Shown: positions 9,759-18,430, counted from the first letter of the stretch. The stretch is 51,877 bases of DNA from an uncultured Clostridia bacterium (GCA_947631405.1 CANRLC010000011.1:1-51877), one strand, 5' to 3'. The notes: generated by a model from the letters alone, not told the origin. A program made the numbers and translations.

Positions 9759-9775
9759 GGGTTTTTCCTTGACAG
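9752..9775. promoter_or_regulatory. Perfect inverted repeat covering the -35 box (possible operator)
   Basis: CTGTCAAGG-GTTTTT-CCTTGACAG: 9-bp perfect arms and a 6-nt centre. One arm contains the -35 of the ylxM-ffh promoter. No T tract follows the hairpin in the minus direction, so protein binding is as likely as termination after the upstream acetyltransferase gene. Confidence 0.5.
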
Positions 9776-9812
9776 TGTGGCGAAAAAAAGAGAGCCGCGC
9801 CATTTGCAGCCC

Positions 9813-10418
9813 CTATCCGTCAAGCAGCGCCTCGATCTCCCGCGTCGCGATCTCGATCTCCCGCGCCACCGCCCGCGCGTCCAGCGCGCCGACGGGCGTG
9901 ATTTCTCCCGGCGCTCCCTCGCGCAGGCGCTTATGCAGCCACACCGTGTCGTGCCACCGGCCGTGCTTGTAGCCCGTCCTCTCGTGCAGGCCGACGCGCG
10001 CAAAGCCCATCGCCTCGTGCATCGCGATGCTGCCCGCGTTCGACCCGGTGATGACCGCGTAGAGGTTGACGTAGCCCTGCATCTCCAATAGGCGCTGGAG
10101 CAGCGTGTAGAGCGGCCTGCCCAGCCCGCGGCCTCGCCACGTCTCGGCCAGATAGATGGACAGCTCGGCGTTCCAGTCAAACGCCGCGCGCTCGGCCTGA
10201 CGGTGCGCGTAGGCGTACCCGGCCACTTCCCCGTCGATCTCCAGTAGAAGATACGGAAATTCGCGCGCGATCCCTGCAACGCGCCGGGCAAAGTCCTCCT
10301 GCGCGGGCACGTCCACCTCGAAGGTGACGCTCGTGTACTCGATGTACGGGCGATAGACGGCGAGCACGCGCCGCGCGTCCTCCGCCGTGGACGCGAAGCG
10401 GATGTACACGGCGCTCAT
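9813..10418 (-). CDS. GNAT acetyltransferase, phosphinothricin/methionine-sulfone acetyltransferase-like
   Basis: A 201-residue GNAT protein. IRFASTAEDARRVLAVYRPYIEYTSVTFE at the start and HERTGYKHGRWHDTVWL near residues 143-160 are typical of the PAT/MddA subfamily, which acetylates glutamate-analogue substrates with acetyl-CoA. The acetyl-CoA loop is ETWRGRGLGRPLY. About 40 extra residues at the C-terminus (ITPVGALDARAVAREIEIAT onward) look helical and are not part of the usual fold. The start overlaps the stop of the upstream permease gene (ATGA), so the two are coupled; AGGAGG precedes it. Confidence 0.82.
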   Translation of the reverse strand: MSAVYIRFASTAEDARRVLAVYRPYIEYTSVTFEVDVPAQEDFARRVAGIAREFPYLLLEIDGEVAGYAYAHRQAERAAFDWNAELSIYLAETWRGRGLGRPLYTLLQRLLEMQGYVNLYAVITGSNAGSIAMHEAMGFARVGLHERTGYKHGRWHDTVWLHKRLREGAPGEITPVGALDARAVAREIEIATREIEALLDG

Positions 10419-11347
10419 GCGTCCTCCTTCTGCCCGCGGCCGACGAGGAAGATGCCCGCGCTGACCAGCGCGAGCGCGAGCGCGCAGGAGGTCAGCGGCG
10501 CGCCGCCGTCATCCCGCACGAGCAGGAGCGAGAGGAGCACGCCGAAGATCGGCTGAAGGAACGTATACGCCGTCACGCGGGAGACGGGATTGACCCGCAG
10601 CAGCAGCCCCCAGATGGAATACGCGGCGGCGGAGAGGAACGCGAGATAGAGCAGCACGCAGGCCGCGAGCGGCCCCTCGGGCGCAAGGCTCCCGCCCATG
10701 AGCAGGCCGCACACGGCGAGCGCGCCGCCGCCCAGCACGAACTGCCAGCCGCTCAGCGCGACGGGATCGTCCGTCTGGCCGTAGGCGCGCAGCAGCGCGG
10801 CGCTGCACGCGTTGGCGATCATGGACAGCATCAGCATGCCCTCGCCCTGCCAGTGCATCGCGCCGGAGAGGCGGCCGCCGCCGAGGTTGACCAGCACCAC
10901 GCCCGCGACGCCGAGCAGCCCGCCCAGCCACTTCTTCCCGTTCATCGCCTCGAAGCGGAACACATAGCAGGCGACGAGGATCGACACGAAGCCGTTGAGG
11001 CCCTGAATAATCGACCCTTCGACGCTGGTGGTGTGCGCGACGCCGATGTAGAAGCAGACGTACTGCGCGACCGTCTGCGCGAGCGCCAGCCGCACGACGT
11101 TTGGCAGGCTCTCGCGCTGGGGCAGCAGCAGGCGCCGCCGCCCTACGCTGCCCATCGCCACGGCGAGCAGGCCCGCGAGCACGAAGCGGCAGCCCGCAAA
11201 GAGCAGCTGCGAGGCGGTGTCGCCCGAGGCGATGGCAAACAGCCGGTAGCCGAGGTTGATGAACGGGATGGCGCTGCCCCAGAGCAGGCAGCAGAAGCTG
11301 GCGAGCAGGCCGCAGACGAGCGGCGAAGATAGCGGCGATCTTTTCAC
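10415..11347 (-). CDS. EamA-family (DMT superfamily) membrane transporter
   Basis: About 310 residues with ten hydrophobic segments, consistent with two EamA repeats. It begins with CCLLWGSAIPFINLGY, and AYSIWGLLLRVNPVSRVTAYTFLQPIFGVLL is the conserved second-repeat end. Such proteins export metabolites or amino acids, but the substrate is not predictable. I use the GTG at 11347, with AGGAG 7 nt upstream; the ORF extension to 11377 has no site. It overlaps the downstream acetyltransferase by four bases, hinting at paired detoxification or export. Confidence 0.82.
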   Translation of the reverse strand: MKRSPLSSPLVCGLLASFCCLLWGSAIPFINLGYRLFAIASGDTASQLLFAGCRFVLAGLLAVAMGSVGRRRLLLPQRESLPNVVRLALAQTVAQYVCFYIGVAHTTSVEGSIIQGLNGFVSILVACYVFRFEAMNGKKWLGGLLGVAGVVLVNLGGGRLSGAMHWQGEGMLMLSMIANACSAALLRAYGQTDDPVALSGWQFVLGGGALAVCGLLMGGSLAPEGPLAACVLLYLAFLSAAAYSIWGLLLRVNPVSRVTAYTFLQPIFGVLLSLLLVRDDGGAPLTSCALALALVSAGIFLVGRGQKEDA

Positions 11348-11375
11348 GCGGTTTCTCCTTTGTCGCAAGGGGTGC

Positions 11376-11410
11376 AAAAAGGGGCCTGCGGCGCAAGCGC
11401 CCCGGCAGGC
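11376..11410 (-). terminator. Intrinsic terminator of the spoIIID-mreB unit
   Basis: On the minus strand: GCCTGC-cgg-GGCGC-TT-GCGCC-GCAGGC followed by CCCTTTTTGC. The stem ends directly at the T run and lies 10 nt past the mreB-like stop codon. Confidence 0.8.
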
Positions 11411-11419
11411 TCCCGTGGG

Positions 11420-12460
11420 TCAGCGGTCTTCCCGCTCCAGCTCGCTGCGGCTGCCGGAGATCAGGTCGACCTGCTCGTAGCGGTCGGGATCGTCCAGCAG
11501 CGCGCTCAGCCCGTGGGCCACGCAGAGCGCGGGTTCGTCGGCGAGCGTCGTGCGGATGCGGAGCTGGTCGGTGATGACCTCCGGCAGGCCGAAGAGCTGC
11601 GCGCCGCCTCCGCTGAGGGTGATGCCCTCGTCGAAGATGTCGCTGGCCAGCTCCGGCGGCGTGCGCTCGACGATGCGGTGCAGCGCGCTCATCATCTCGC
11701 GCAGCGGCTCGTCGAGCGCCTCGATCATCTCCTCGGAGTTGACCGTCACCGCGCGCGGCAGGCCGGAGACCAGCCCGCGCCCATACGCCTCCATCTCCAG
11801 CTTCGCGCCGCGCATGCGGGCGGAGCCGATGGTGATCTTGAGCTGCTCCGCCGTGCGCGCACCGATGAGCAGGTTGTGCTTCTTGCGCAGGTAATCGACG
11901 ATCGCGTCGTCGAAGCGGTCGCCCGCCGTGTCCAGAATATCCCACACGATCTGGTGCCCCAGCGAGAAGACCGACACGTTGGTGCGGCCGCCGCCCACGT
12001 CGATATTCATGCGCCCGTAGGGCTGATCGACGCGCAAGCCCGCGCCCAGCGCCGAGGCGACGCTCTCATCCACAGGGACGACGCTGCGCACGCCCGCGTC
12101 CACGAGGATGTCCACGAGCGTCTGGCGCTCGCTGGGGGCCATGCCGCAGGGCAGCGCCAGCAGCAGCCGCGGCCTGAACGCCGTGCGCTTGCCCGTCACC
12201 TTGCGCAGGAAAAAGCGCAGCATCTTGCTCACCAGATCGAAGCTGCGGATGCGCCCCTCGCGCAGCGGCCGCTCGACGACCAGATCGGCGGGCGTGCGCC
12301 CGTACATGCGCTGGGCCTCCTCGCCGACGGCGACGACGTCGCGCGTCTGCCGCTCAAAGGCGACGTAGGCGGGTTCGCTGAGCACGATGCCTTTTCCCCG
12401 CACGACGATGTGCAGCATGCTCGTGCCCAAGTCCATTCCCAGCTCGTCGATACCAAACAT
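11420..12460 (-). CDS. MreB/Mbl-type rod-shape determining actin homologue
   Basis: 346 residues with the actin-fold motifs of MreB: GMDLGTSMLHIVVRGKGIVL (phosphate 1), MNIDVGGGRTNVSVFSLG (phosphate 2), and ITLSGGGAQLFGLPEVI (adenosine). MreB proteins polymerise under the membrane and guide sidewall peptidoglycan synthesis. The gene lies 34 nt downstream of spoIIID, the order of spoIIID-mbl in Bacillus and many clostridia, so Mbl is the most likely paralogue. LGTSMLHI in place of the usual LGTANTLV and a longer acidic tail set it somewhat apart. Only a weak GAGGCG precedes the ATG. Confidence 0.87.
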   Translation of the reverse strand: MFGIDELGMDLGTSMLHIVVRGKGIVLSEPAYVAFERQTRDVVAVGEEAQRMYGRTPADLVVERPLREGRIRSFDLVSKMLRFFLRKVTGKRTAFRPRLLLALPCGMAPSERQTLVDILVDAGVRSVVPVDESVASALGAGLRVDQPYGRMNIDVGGGRTNVSVFSLGHQIVWDILDTAGDRFDDAIVDYLRKKHNLLIGARTAEQLKITIGSARMRGAKLEMEAYGRGLVSGLPRAVTVNSEEMIEALDEPLREMMSALHRIVERTPPELASDIFDEGITLSGGGAQLFGLPEVITDQLRIRTTLADEPALCVAHGLSALLDDPDRYEQVDLISGSRSELEREDR

Positions 12461-12494
12461 GTGTCGCGCCTCATCTTTCTTGCGCCCCGCGCCG

Positions 12495-12761
12495 CTATTC
12501 GCGCTCGGGCCGCTTCATCTGCGCATATCGCCTGCGCGTCGCCTCGCCGCCGCGCAGGTGCCGCTCGGCCTTGTTTCGCGCAAAGACCGACGCCACCTCC
12601 CGCGACAGCGCGGCGGACAGCCGGGGCAAACGCAGCTCCATGTCCTTATGCACCGTCGATTTGCTCACGCCCAGCACGCGGGCGGCCTGCCGCACCGTCG
12701 CCCCGTTGGCGACGATGTACTCCGCGGCCCTGATCGCCCTGCGCTCGATCGCCTGATTCAC
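12495..12761 (-). CDS. spoIIID: Sporulation transcriptional regulator SpoIIID
   Basis: 88 residues that match SpoIIID throughout: IERRAIRAAEYIVANGATVR, RVLGVSKSTVHKDMELRLP (helix-turn-helix) and RHLRGGEATRRRY. SpoIIID acts in the mother cell, switching sigma-E genes and promoting sigK. The start is set at the GTG at 12761: TGGAGGG lies 6 nt upstream, and the protein then begins at the same place as known SpoIIIDs. The in-frame ATG at 12767 abuts the ribosome binding site and is too close. Its presence is the best evidence that the organism forms endospores. Confidence 0.95.
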   Translation of the reverse strand: MNQAIERRAIRAAEYIVANGATVRQAARVLGVSKSTVHKDMELRLPRLSAALSREVASVFARNKAERHLRGGEATRRRYAQMKRPERE

Positions 12762-12885
12762 GCGCATCCCTCCAGACAGTCTCGGCAATCCGAGCTATCC
12801 TATGCGCGTGGCCGGCGCCGCCTGCCACAAACCGTTCGCCGCGATTTTTACGCCCGCCGTGTGCGGCGAGCCGGGTCTATCGTAG

Positions 12886-13719
12886 TCAATCGAAGAAGGT
12901 CAGCGCGCGCGCCTCCTCGCCCGCGTACAGCGCGGCGAGCAGCGTCAGCCCGCGCGCCGGGGCCGTCGCGCCGAGGGCGAGCCGGTCGCCCGTCTCGATC
13001 GCGCGCGCGATCGCGCCGCGCGCGCGCTTGCCCGAGCCGACCTCGCAGAGCGTGCCCGCGATGATGCGCACCATGTTGTAGAGGAAGCCGTCGCCCAGCA
13101 GGGTCAGCTTCACCTCGTCGCCGTCGCGGCGCACCTGCGCGCGGTAGATCGTGCGCACGGTATTTTTCGCCGCGCCGCCGCTGGCGGCGAACGCCGCGAA
13201 GTCGTGCGTGCCGAGCAGCGCGCGCGCCTCCTCGCGCATCACCGCCTCGTCGAGCGGCAGCGGCGCGTGCGCGCTGTATTGCCGCCCCACGGCGCGGTCG
13301 TGCCGCGCGTTGTAAAAAGCGTAGCGGTAGACCTTGGCGCAGGCGCTGTAGCGCGCGTGGAAGCCCTCCGGCGCGAGGCCGCTCTCCCGCACGCGGATGT
13401 CCGGCGGGAGCAGCGTGTTGAGCGCGAAGGCCAGCTTTTCCGGCGGGATGCGCGTCGCGCTGTCCACATGCGCGCACAGTCCGAGCGCGTGTACGCCCGC
13501 GTCCGTGCGGCTGGAGCCGATCACGGCGGCGGCCTCGCCCGTGAGGGCGCGCATCGCCTCCTCGACCGCCTGCTGCACGCTGGGCGCGTTGCGCTGCCGC
13601 TGCCAGCCGCCGTAGGCCGTGCCGTCGTATTCCAGCGTCAGCGTGAAGCGGCGCAGCCCCGGCGCGGGATGATCCGCCGCGCTCGGGCGGTGGCGGCAGG
13701 CGAAGCGCAGCTCATCCAA
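12886..13719 (-). CDS. truA: tRNA pseudouridine(38-40) synthase TruA
   Basis: 277 residues. LTLEYDGTAYGGWQRQ is the family opening; GSSRTDAGVHALGL holds the catalytic Asp at residue 73; NTLLPPDIRV, ARYSACAKVYRYAF and GDGFLYNMVRIIAGTL follow in order. It modifies U38-U40 of tRNA anticodon stems. No ATG is available; the TTG at 13719 has GGAGG 8 nt upstream and overlaps the ecfT stop by eight bases, so it is probably made by translational coupling. It follows ecfA1-ecfA2-ecfT as in many Firmicutes, but rplM-rpsI, which often come next, are absent. Confidence 0.94.
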   Translation of the reverse strand: MDELRFACRHRPSAADHPAPGLRRFTLTLEYDGTAYGGWQRQRNAPSVQQAVEEAMRALTGEAAAVIGSSRTDAGVHALGLCAHVDSATRIPPEKLAFALNTLLPPDIRVRESGLAPEGFHARYSACAKVYRYAFYNARHDRAVGRQYSAHAPLPLDEAVMREEARALLGTHDFAAFAASGGAAKNTVRTIYRAQVRRDGDEVKLTLLGDGFLYNMVRIIAGTLCEVGSGKRARGAIARAIETGDRLALGATAPARGLTLLAALYAGEEARALTFFD

Positions 13720-14518
13720 GGAAGCGTCCCTCCGCGAAGATCACCAGCAAAAAGCACGCCGTCGCTGCCGCGGCCAGCGCGTCCAGCCGCGTGTACTTCA
13801 GCTCGCGCAGCCGCGTGCGGTGCTCGCCGCCGCGGTAGCAGCGCGCCTCCATCGCCATCGCCAGATCGTTCGCGCGCCTAAACGCGCTCACGAACAGCGG
13901 CACCAGCAGCGGCACCATCGCCTTCGCGCGCATGAGCAGGTTGCCGCTCTCAAAGTCCGCGCCGCGCGCCATCTGCGCCTTTTGAATCTTATCGGTCTCC
14001 TCCAGCAGCAGCGGGATAAAGCGCAAGGCGATGGTCATCATCATCGCCAGCTCGTGCGCCGGGAAATGGAAGCGCGTCAGCGGGCGCATCAGCCGCTCAA
14101 GGCCGTCGGTCAGCTGCATGGGGCTGGTCGTCAGCGTCAGCACGGAGGTGCCCATCACGAGGAACACCAGCCTCAAAGCGAAAAAGACCGCCTTTTGGAG
14201 CGCCTCGCGCGTGAGCGTAAAGAAGCCCAGCGAGAGGATCGGCGTCGTGCCCGGGAAAAAGAACAGGTTCAGCAGGAACGTGAACACGAGGATGAAGCGC
14301 AGCGGCTTCACCCCGCGCACGAGGTAGCCAAACGGCAGCCCCGCCACGCGCACCACCAGATAGAGGAACGCCAGCGCCAGCGCGTAGCCGAGCAGGTCGC
14401 TCACCAGAAACACGCCCACGATGTAGGCGATGGTCAGGATGAGCTTCATGCGCGGATCCATGCGGTGTACGGGCGAATCGCCGGGGAAATACTGCCCGAG
14501 CGTGATGTCCTTAAGCAT
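13712..14518 (-). CDS. ecfT: Energy-coupling factor transporter transmembrane protein EcfT
   Basis: About 268 residues with several hydrophobic segments near the N-terminus (LILTIAYIVGVFLVSDLLGY onward) and two coupling-helix motifs: ARG in AQMARGADFE and MEARCYRGG near the C-terminus (usual form A-R-G). EcfT joins the two ATPases to interchangeable substrate-binding S proteins for vitamins or metals; no S protein is encoded here. The ATG at 14518 ([10 protein letters not shown]) has AAGGGGG 6 nt upstream; the ATG at 14524 abuts that site. It overlaps the ecfA2 stop. Confidence 0.93.
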   Translation of the reverse strand: MLKDITLGQYFPGDSPVHRMDPRMKLILTIAYIVGVFLVSDLLGYALALAFLYLVVRVAGLPFGYLVRGVKPLRFILVFTFLLNLFFFPGTTPILSLGFFTLTREALQKAVFFALRLVFLVMGTSVLTLTTSPMQLTDGLERLMRPLTRFHFPAHELAMMMTIALRFIPLLLEETDKIQKAQMARGADFESGNLLMRAKAMVPLLVPLFVSAFRRANDLAMAMEARCYRGGEHRTRLRELKYTRLDALAAAATACFLLVIFAEGRFLG

Positions 14519-15377
14519 CCGCATCCCCCTTTCCCGCGAGGCCGCGCACGAAGGCGGCGATCTCCTCTGGGCGGTAGAGGCCCTGCGGCACGGCGAGGCC
14601 GCGCTCGCGCAGGCGGTCGGCCAGCTCCACGGCCTGCGGCACGTCCAGCCCGATCGCGCGCAGCGCCTCCCCTTGGGAGAACACCTCGCGCGGGGAGCCG
14701 TCCATCGCCACGCGGCCCTGATTCATCACGATCACCCGCTCCGCCAGCGAGGCCACGTCGTCCATCGAGTGGCTCACCATCACGATGGTCGTGCCCGCCT
14801 CGGCGTGCAGCGCGCGGATGAGCGAGAGGATCTCCTCGCGCCCGCGCGGGTCAAGGCCCGCGCACGGCTCGTCCAGCACGAGCACGCGCGGCTCCATCGC
14901 CAGCACGCCCGCAATCGCGACCCTACGCATCTGCCCGCCGGAAAGCTCGAACACCGAGCGCGCGTGCAGTTCGTCGTAGGAGAGCGCCACGCGGCGCAGC
15001 GCGTCCCGCACGCGGCGGTCGATCTCCTCGTCTGAAAGGCCCAGATTGCGCGGGCCGAACGCGACGTCCTTTTCGACCGTCTCCTCAAAGAGCTGGTTTT
15101 CCGGATACTGGAACACCAGCCCGACCTTGCGGCGGATGGCGCGGCGGTCGGTCGCCTTGTCCGCGACGTCCAGTCCGTCCACCAGCACGCGGCCCGAGGT
15201 GGGCGAAAGCAGCCCGTTGAGATGCTGCACGAGCGTGGATTTGCCGCTGCCCGTGTGCCCGATCAGGCCCACGAATTCGCCGTCCTCAATCGTGAGCGAC
15301 ACGTTGTGCAGCGCCTGCGTCTCATACGGGCCGCCGGACATGTAGACGTAGCTCAGGTCTTCAACGACAATCGGCAT
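14511..15377 (-). CDS. ecfA2: Energy-coupling factor transporter ATP-binding protein EcfA2
   Basis: 288 residues of an ABC ATPase: [10 protein letters not shown] (Walker A), [21 protein letters not shown] (the ECF Q-loop signature), [28 protein letters not shown] (signature and Walker B). It powers the ECF complex as a heterodimer with EcfA1. The ATG at 15377 follows GGAGGAG and overlaps the end of ecfA1 by 25 bases. The open frame continues upstream through ecfA1 in another frame, but that part is a shadow. Confidence 0.95.
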   Translation of the reverse strand: MPIVVEDLSYVYMSGGPYETQALHNVSLTIEDGEFVGLIGHTGSGKSTLVQHLNGLLSPTSGRVLVDGLDVADKATDRRAIRRKVGLVFQYPENQLFEETVEKDVAFGPRNLGLSDEEIDRRVRDALRRVALSYDELHARSVFELSGGQMRRVAIAGVLAMEPRVLVLDEPCAGLDPRGREEILSLIRALHAEAGTTIVMVSHSMDDVASLAERVIVMNQGRVAMDGSPREVFSQGEALRAIGLDVPQAVELADRLRERGLAVPQGLYRPEEIAAFVRGLAGKGDADA

Positions 15378-16201
15378 ATCTCCTCCACCATCTCGTCCAC
15401 GGTCAGCACGTCCGGCGCGATGGGCACGCCCTGCGCGCGCAGGGTGTGCGCCAGATCCGTCATCGGCGGCACGTCCAGCCCCAGCGCGCGCACGCGCTCC
15501 ACCTGCGAAAACACCTCGCGCGGCGTGCCCGTCAGCGCGATTTTGCCCTCGTCCATCACCAGCACATAGTCCGCCGTGGCGGCCTCGCTCATGTAATGCG
15601 TGATGAGCACGACGCTGATGCCCTCCTCCTCGTTGAGGCGGTGGACGGTCTGCATCACCTCGCGGCGGCCGCTCGGGTCGAGCATCGCCGTGGACTCGTC
15701 GAGGATCAGCACGTCCGGGCGCATCGCGATGATGCCCGCGATCGCCACGCGCTGCTTCTGCCCGCCAGAGAGCATGTGCGGCGCCTTTTTCGCGAAATCG
15801 GTCATGTTCACCGCGCGCAGCGCCTCGTCGATGCGCTCGCGAATCTGCGCGGGCGGCACGCCGTTGTTCTCCAGCCCGAAGGCCACGTCCTCCTCCACCA
15901 CCGTCGCCACGATCTGGTTGTCGGGGTTTTGGAACACCATGCCCGCGTGCTGGCGGATGTCGAAAACGAGTTCGTCGTCCCGCGTGTCCAGCCCGCAGAC
16001 GAGCACGCTGCCGCGCGTGGGGACGTACAGCGCGTTGAGCAGCTTCGCCAGCGTGGATTTGCCGCTGCCGTTGTGCCCCAATATCGCCAAGAATTCGCCG
16101 CGCTTCACCCGCATGCGCACGCCGTCCACGGCGTTTGCCGCCGCCTCCGGGTAGGCGTAGCACAGATCCGTCGCGACGATGCGGTTCTCCTGATCTGCCA
16201 A
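15353..16201 (-). CDS. ecfA1: Energy-coupling factor transporter ATP-binding protein EcfA1
   Basis: 282 residues: [20 protein letters not shown] (Walker A), [23 protein letters not shown] (ECF-type Q-loop region), [27 protein letters not shown]. It is the partner of EcfA2 with the degenerate/consensus site arrangement usual for this pair. The start appears to be a TTG at 16201 ([20 protein letters not shown]); AAGGAAAA lies upstream but about 10 nt away, so initiation may be weak. Only 31 nt separate it from the upstream G3E gene and no terminator lies between, so the GTPases and the ECF transporter could share a transcript. Confidence 0.93.
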   Translation of the reverse strand: MADQENRIVATDLCYAYPEAAANAVDGVRMRVKRGEFLAILGHNGSGKSTLAKLLNALYVPTRGSVLVCGLDTRDDELVFDIRQHAGMVFQNPDNQIVATVVEEDVAFGLENNGVPPAQIRERIDEALRAVNMTDFAKKAPHMLSGGQKQRVAIAGIIAMRPDVLILDESTAMLDPSGRREVMQTVHRLNEEEGISVVLITHYMSEAATADYVLVMDEGKIALTGTPREVFSQVERVRALGLDVPPMTDLAHTLRAQGVPIAPDVLTVDEMVEEICRLSLKT

Positions 16202-16232
16202 ATGGATCGTTTTCCTTTCCGAAATGGTCTCG

Positions 16233-17180
16233 TCAGTAGGTGAAGCTGACGACTTCCTCCTGCGGCGGCTCGCACGGCTCCATCGCCGTGACGTAGAGCA
16301 CCGGGCCGACGCCCTTGTACTGGCGGCGCTCCTCGGCCTGTACGCGCGCGGTGACGCGCTGCCAGCTGCGCTCCTGCGGCAGCGGCGCGCCGTCCTGCAT
16401 CTTGGCGATGAAGCCCACGAAGCGGACGTCCTCCGCGCAGCAGACCATGCCCATGCGCCCGGGCACGAACTCGTCGCGCCCGATGTTGCGCCCGCGGTAG
16501 ATATAGCCCTTGAAGCGGACGGTCTTCCCGTCGTAATCCTGCGGGTTCTCCGACGCGTCGAGGTAGAAGATGCCGAAGTGCTCGTCCTCGATCTCGATCA
16601 CGGGCGCGTCCATGTCGTAGGGCGGCGGCATGCCCGCGCCGTAATCCTCGCTGGTGCCGTCGTCGTTTTCAAAGTAGATGCTCGCCTTGGGGTTCATGCT
16701 GCGCACGTTGCGGTCGCGAATGAGCTGGCGCGTCTGCTCGGTCGCGCGGTTGAAGACCACCATGTCCGCGTCGGTGATGTGTTGCAGCATCCTCTGGCCC
16801 ATGTTCTTCGCGTACAGGTCGAACGTCTCGGCGTTGACCGTCGCGATGATCTGGTAGACCTCCAGCACCTTCGGCACGCGCGTGAGTGCCGCGTCGAGAT
16901 CCCACATGCCGTTCATCTCGACGATCACGCGGTCGGGATGATGCGCGCGCACGAACGCGCGCAGCGTGTCGGCCTCGAACTCGTCCTCGTCCTCGATGCG
17001 CTCGATCACCGTGTGCGTGCGCGCGAGCAGCTTGGGGTCAAGCTCCTCCACGCCCTCCTCGCAGCTGACCACGAGCGTGTGCTCATCGCGCGTAAAGCCC
17101 GGGTCGTCCAGCACGCTGGCGATGAAGGACGTCTTGCCGCTCTCCAGAAAGCCCGCGAACAGATAGACAGGTATCGCCAT
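16233..17180 (-). CDS. CobW/G3E-family GTP-binding protein with C-terminal DUF1980-like domain
   Basis: 315 residues. The N-terminal G3E domain starts [17 protein letters not shown] (P-loop, residues 3-18). [10 protein letters not shown] and [10 protein letters not shown] mark the Walker B region, and [10 protein letters not shown] the G4 region. The C-terminal third ([22 protein letters not shown], then [16 protein letters not shown]) resembles DUF1980/YcgQ proteins, which are found with metal-related permeases. The CxCC metal motif of zinc metallochaperones is absent from the N-terminal domain. The ATG at 17180 follows GGAGGG; upstream codons to 17252 have no site. It is 14 nt after the His-rich G3E gene, so they are one operon, likely acting on the same metal or metal cofactor. 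Confidence 0.83.
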   Translation of the reverse strand: MAIPVYLFAGFLESGKTSFIASVLDDPGFTRDEHTLVVSCEEGVEELDPKLLARTHTVIERIEDEDEFEADTLRAFVRAHHPDRVIVEMNGMWDLDAALTRVPKVLEVYQIIATVNAETFDLYAKNMGQRMLQHITDADMVVFNRATEQTRQLIRDRNVRSMNPKASIYFENDDGTSEDYGAGMPPPYDMDAPVIEIEDEHFGIFYLDASENPQDYDGKTVRFKGYIYRGRNIGRDEFVPGRMGMVCCAEDVRFVGFIAKMQDGAPLPQERSWQRVTARVQAEERRQYKGVGPVLYVTAMEPCEPPQEEVVSFTY

Positions 17181-17194
17181 AACGCCCTCCCCGA

Positions 17195-18430
17195 TCAGAC
17201 GCCGAACAGCTCGGCCAGCGCGGCCTCGCGCAGCTCGGAGCCGATCACGCACAGGCGGCCCGTGTAGTCCGCCGCGCCGTCGCGCACCTGCGCCTCGCCG
17301 GGCGTGTAGTCAAAGTGCAGCCAGCCGCCGTCCGCGCAGGGGACGATGCCCTTCGCGCGCAGCACCGCGCCGTACTCGCCGCCGTCCAGCTTGCCCAGCA
17401 TTCCCAGCAGCTCGTCCTTGCCAAAGGCGCGCACCGTCTCCACGCCCCACGAGGTAAAGACCTCGTCCGCGTCGTGGCCGTGGTGATGGTGGCCGCAGCT
17501 GCACACGCCGTTCTCGTCATAGTGGTGGTGATGATGGTGCTCGTGTTCGTCGCCGTCGTCATCGTGATGATGGTGATGGCAGCAGCCGTGCTCATGCTCA
17601 TCGTCATCGTCGTGATGATGATGGTGGCAGCAGCCGTGCTCGTGCTCGTGCTCGTCATCGTCGTCATCATCATCGTGATGGTGGTGGCAGCAGCCGTGCT
17701 CATGCTCGTCGCCGTCTTCGTCGTGATGATGATGATGGTGGTGATGCTCGTGCTCGTCTTCATCGTCGTCATCGGCCTGCTCCGCGAGCACGGCCGCGAG
17801 CATCTCGCCCGCGAGGTCGTGATCGTTCTCCATCGCGGAGAGGATCTGCGCGCCGGTCAGCTCGTCCCACGGCGTGGTGATGATGCGCGCCTTGGCGTTG
17901 TGCTCGCGCACCAGCGCGACGGCGGCCTCCAGCTTCTCCTGCGAGAGCTTCTGCGTGCGCGAGAGCAGGATGGTGCCCGCGTACTCGATCTGGTTGAGGA
18001 AGAACTCGCCGAAGTTCTTCACATACATGCGGGCCTTGGTCGCGTCGGCGACGGTGACGAAGCTGCCCATTTGCGCCTCCTCGATGTCGCGCTCGACGCC
18101 CTCGACCGCGCGGATGACGTCCGAGAGCTTGCCCACGCCGCTCGGCTCGATGAGGATGCGGTCGGGGTGATAGGTGTCGATGACCTTGCGCAGTGCCTCG
18201 CCGAAGTCGCCGACGAGCGAGCAGCAGATGCAGCCGGAGTTCATCTCGGTCACCTGAATGCCGGCCTCCTTCATGAAGCCGCCGTCGATGCCGATCTCGC
18301 CGAACTCGTTTTCGATGAGGACGACCTGCTCGCCCGCAAGCGCCTCCTTGAGCAGCTTCTTGATGAGCGTGGTCTTGCCCGCGCCGAGGAAGCCGGAAAA
18401 GATGTCGATCTTCGTAGCCATGGTTTTCAT
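17195..18430 (-). CDS. G3E GTPase (COG0523, zinc-type metallochaperone) with long His/Asp/Cys repeat
   Basis: 411 residues. DIFSGFLGAGKTTLIKKLL is the P-loop (13-21), EMNSGCICCS carries the CxCC metal motif (Cys 67, 69, 70), ILIEPSGVGK is Walker B, and a CobW C-terminal domain ends the protein (FGKDELLGMLGKLDGGEYG onward). Between the two domains, about residues 220-323, is a low-complexity stretch rich in His, Asp and Glu in which DEHEHGCCHHHH-type units recur. Proteins of this family deliver Zn, Co or Ni to target enzymes; the repeat could store or sense the metal. GGAGG sits 3 nt before the ATG at 18430 and 12 nt before an in-frame ATG at 18421, so either could be the start. Confidence 0.9.
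   Translation of the reverse strand: MKTMATKIDIFSGFLGAGKTTLIKKLLKEALAGEQVVLIENEFGEIGIDGGFMKEAGIQVTEMNSGCICCSLVGDFGEALRKVIDTYHPDRILIEPSGVGKLSDVIRAVEGVERDIEEAQMGSFVTVADATKARMYVKNFGEFFLNQIEYAGTILLSRTQKLSQEKLEAAVALVREHNAKARIITTPWDELTGAQILSAMENDHDLAGEMLAAVLAEQADDDDEDEHEHHHHHHHHDEDGDEHEHGCCHHHHDDDDDDDEHEHEHGCCHHHHHDDDDEHEHGCCHHHHHDDDGDEHEHHHHHHYDENGVCSCGHHHHGHDADEVFTSWGVETVRAFGKDELLGMLGKLDGGEYGAVLRAKGIVPCADGGWLHFDYTPGEAQVRDGAADYTGRLCVIGSELREAALAELFGV
17500..17772 (-). repeat. Coding tandem repeat for His/Asp/Glu/Cys segments
   Basis: Within the G3E gene, blocks of His, Asp and Glu codons recur; the phrase GCCHHHH appears three times, each preceded by HEH and followed by an Asp run. On the + strand it reads as gtgatg/gtcatc/gctcgtg repeats. 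Slippage would be expected to change its length between strains. Confidence 0.85.

Noticed and set aside
9769-9774. Plus-strand TTGACA as a second divergent promoter
   Set aside because: No -10-like sequence lies 16-18 nt downstream and no + strand gene follows.
14511-16163. 550-codon minus-strand frame that would fuse an N-terminal extension to EcfA2
   Set aside because: The first half is the out-of-frame shadow of ecfA1; EcfA2 starts at 15377 with its own ribosome site.
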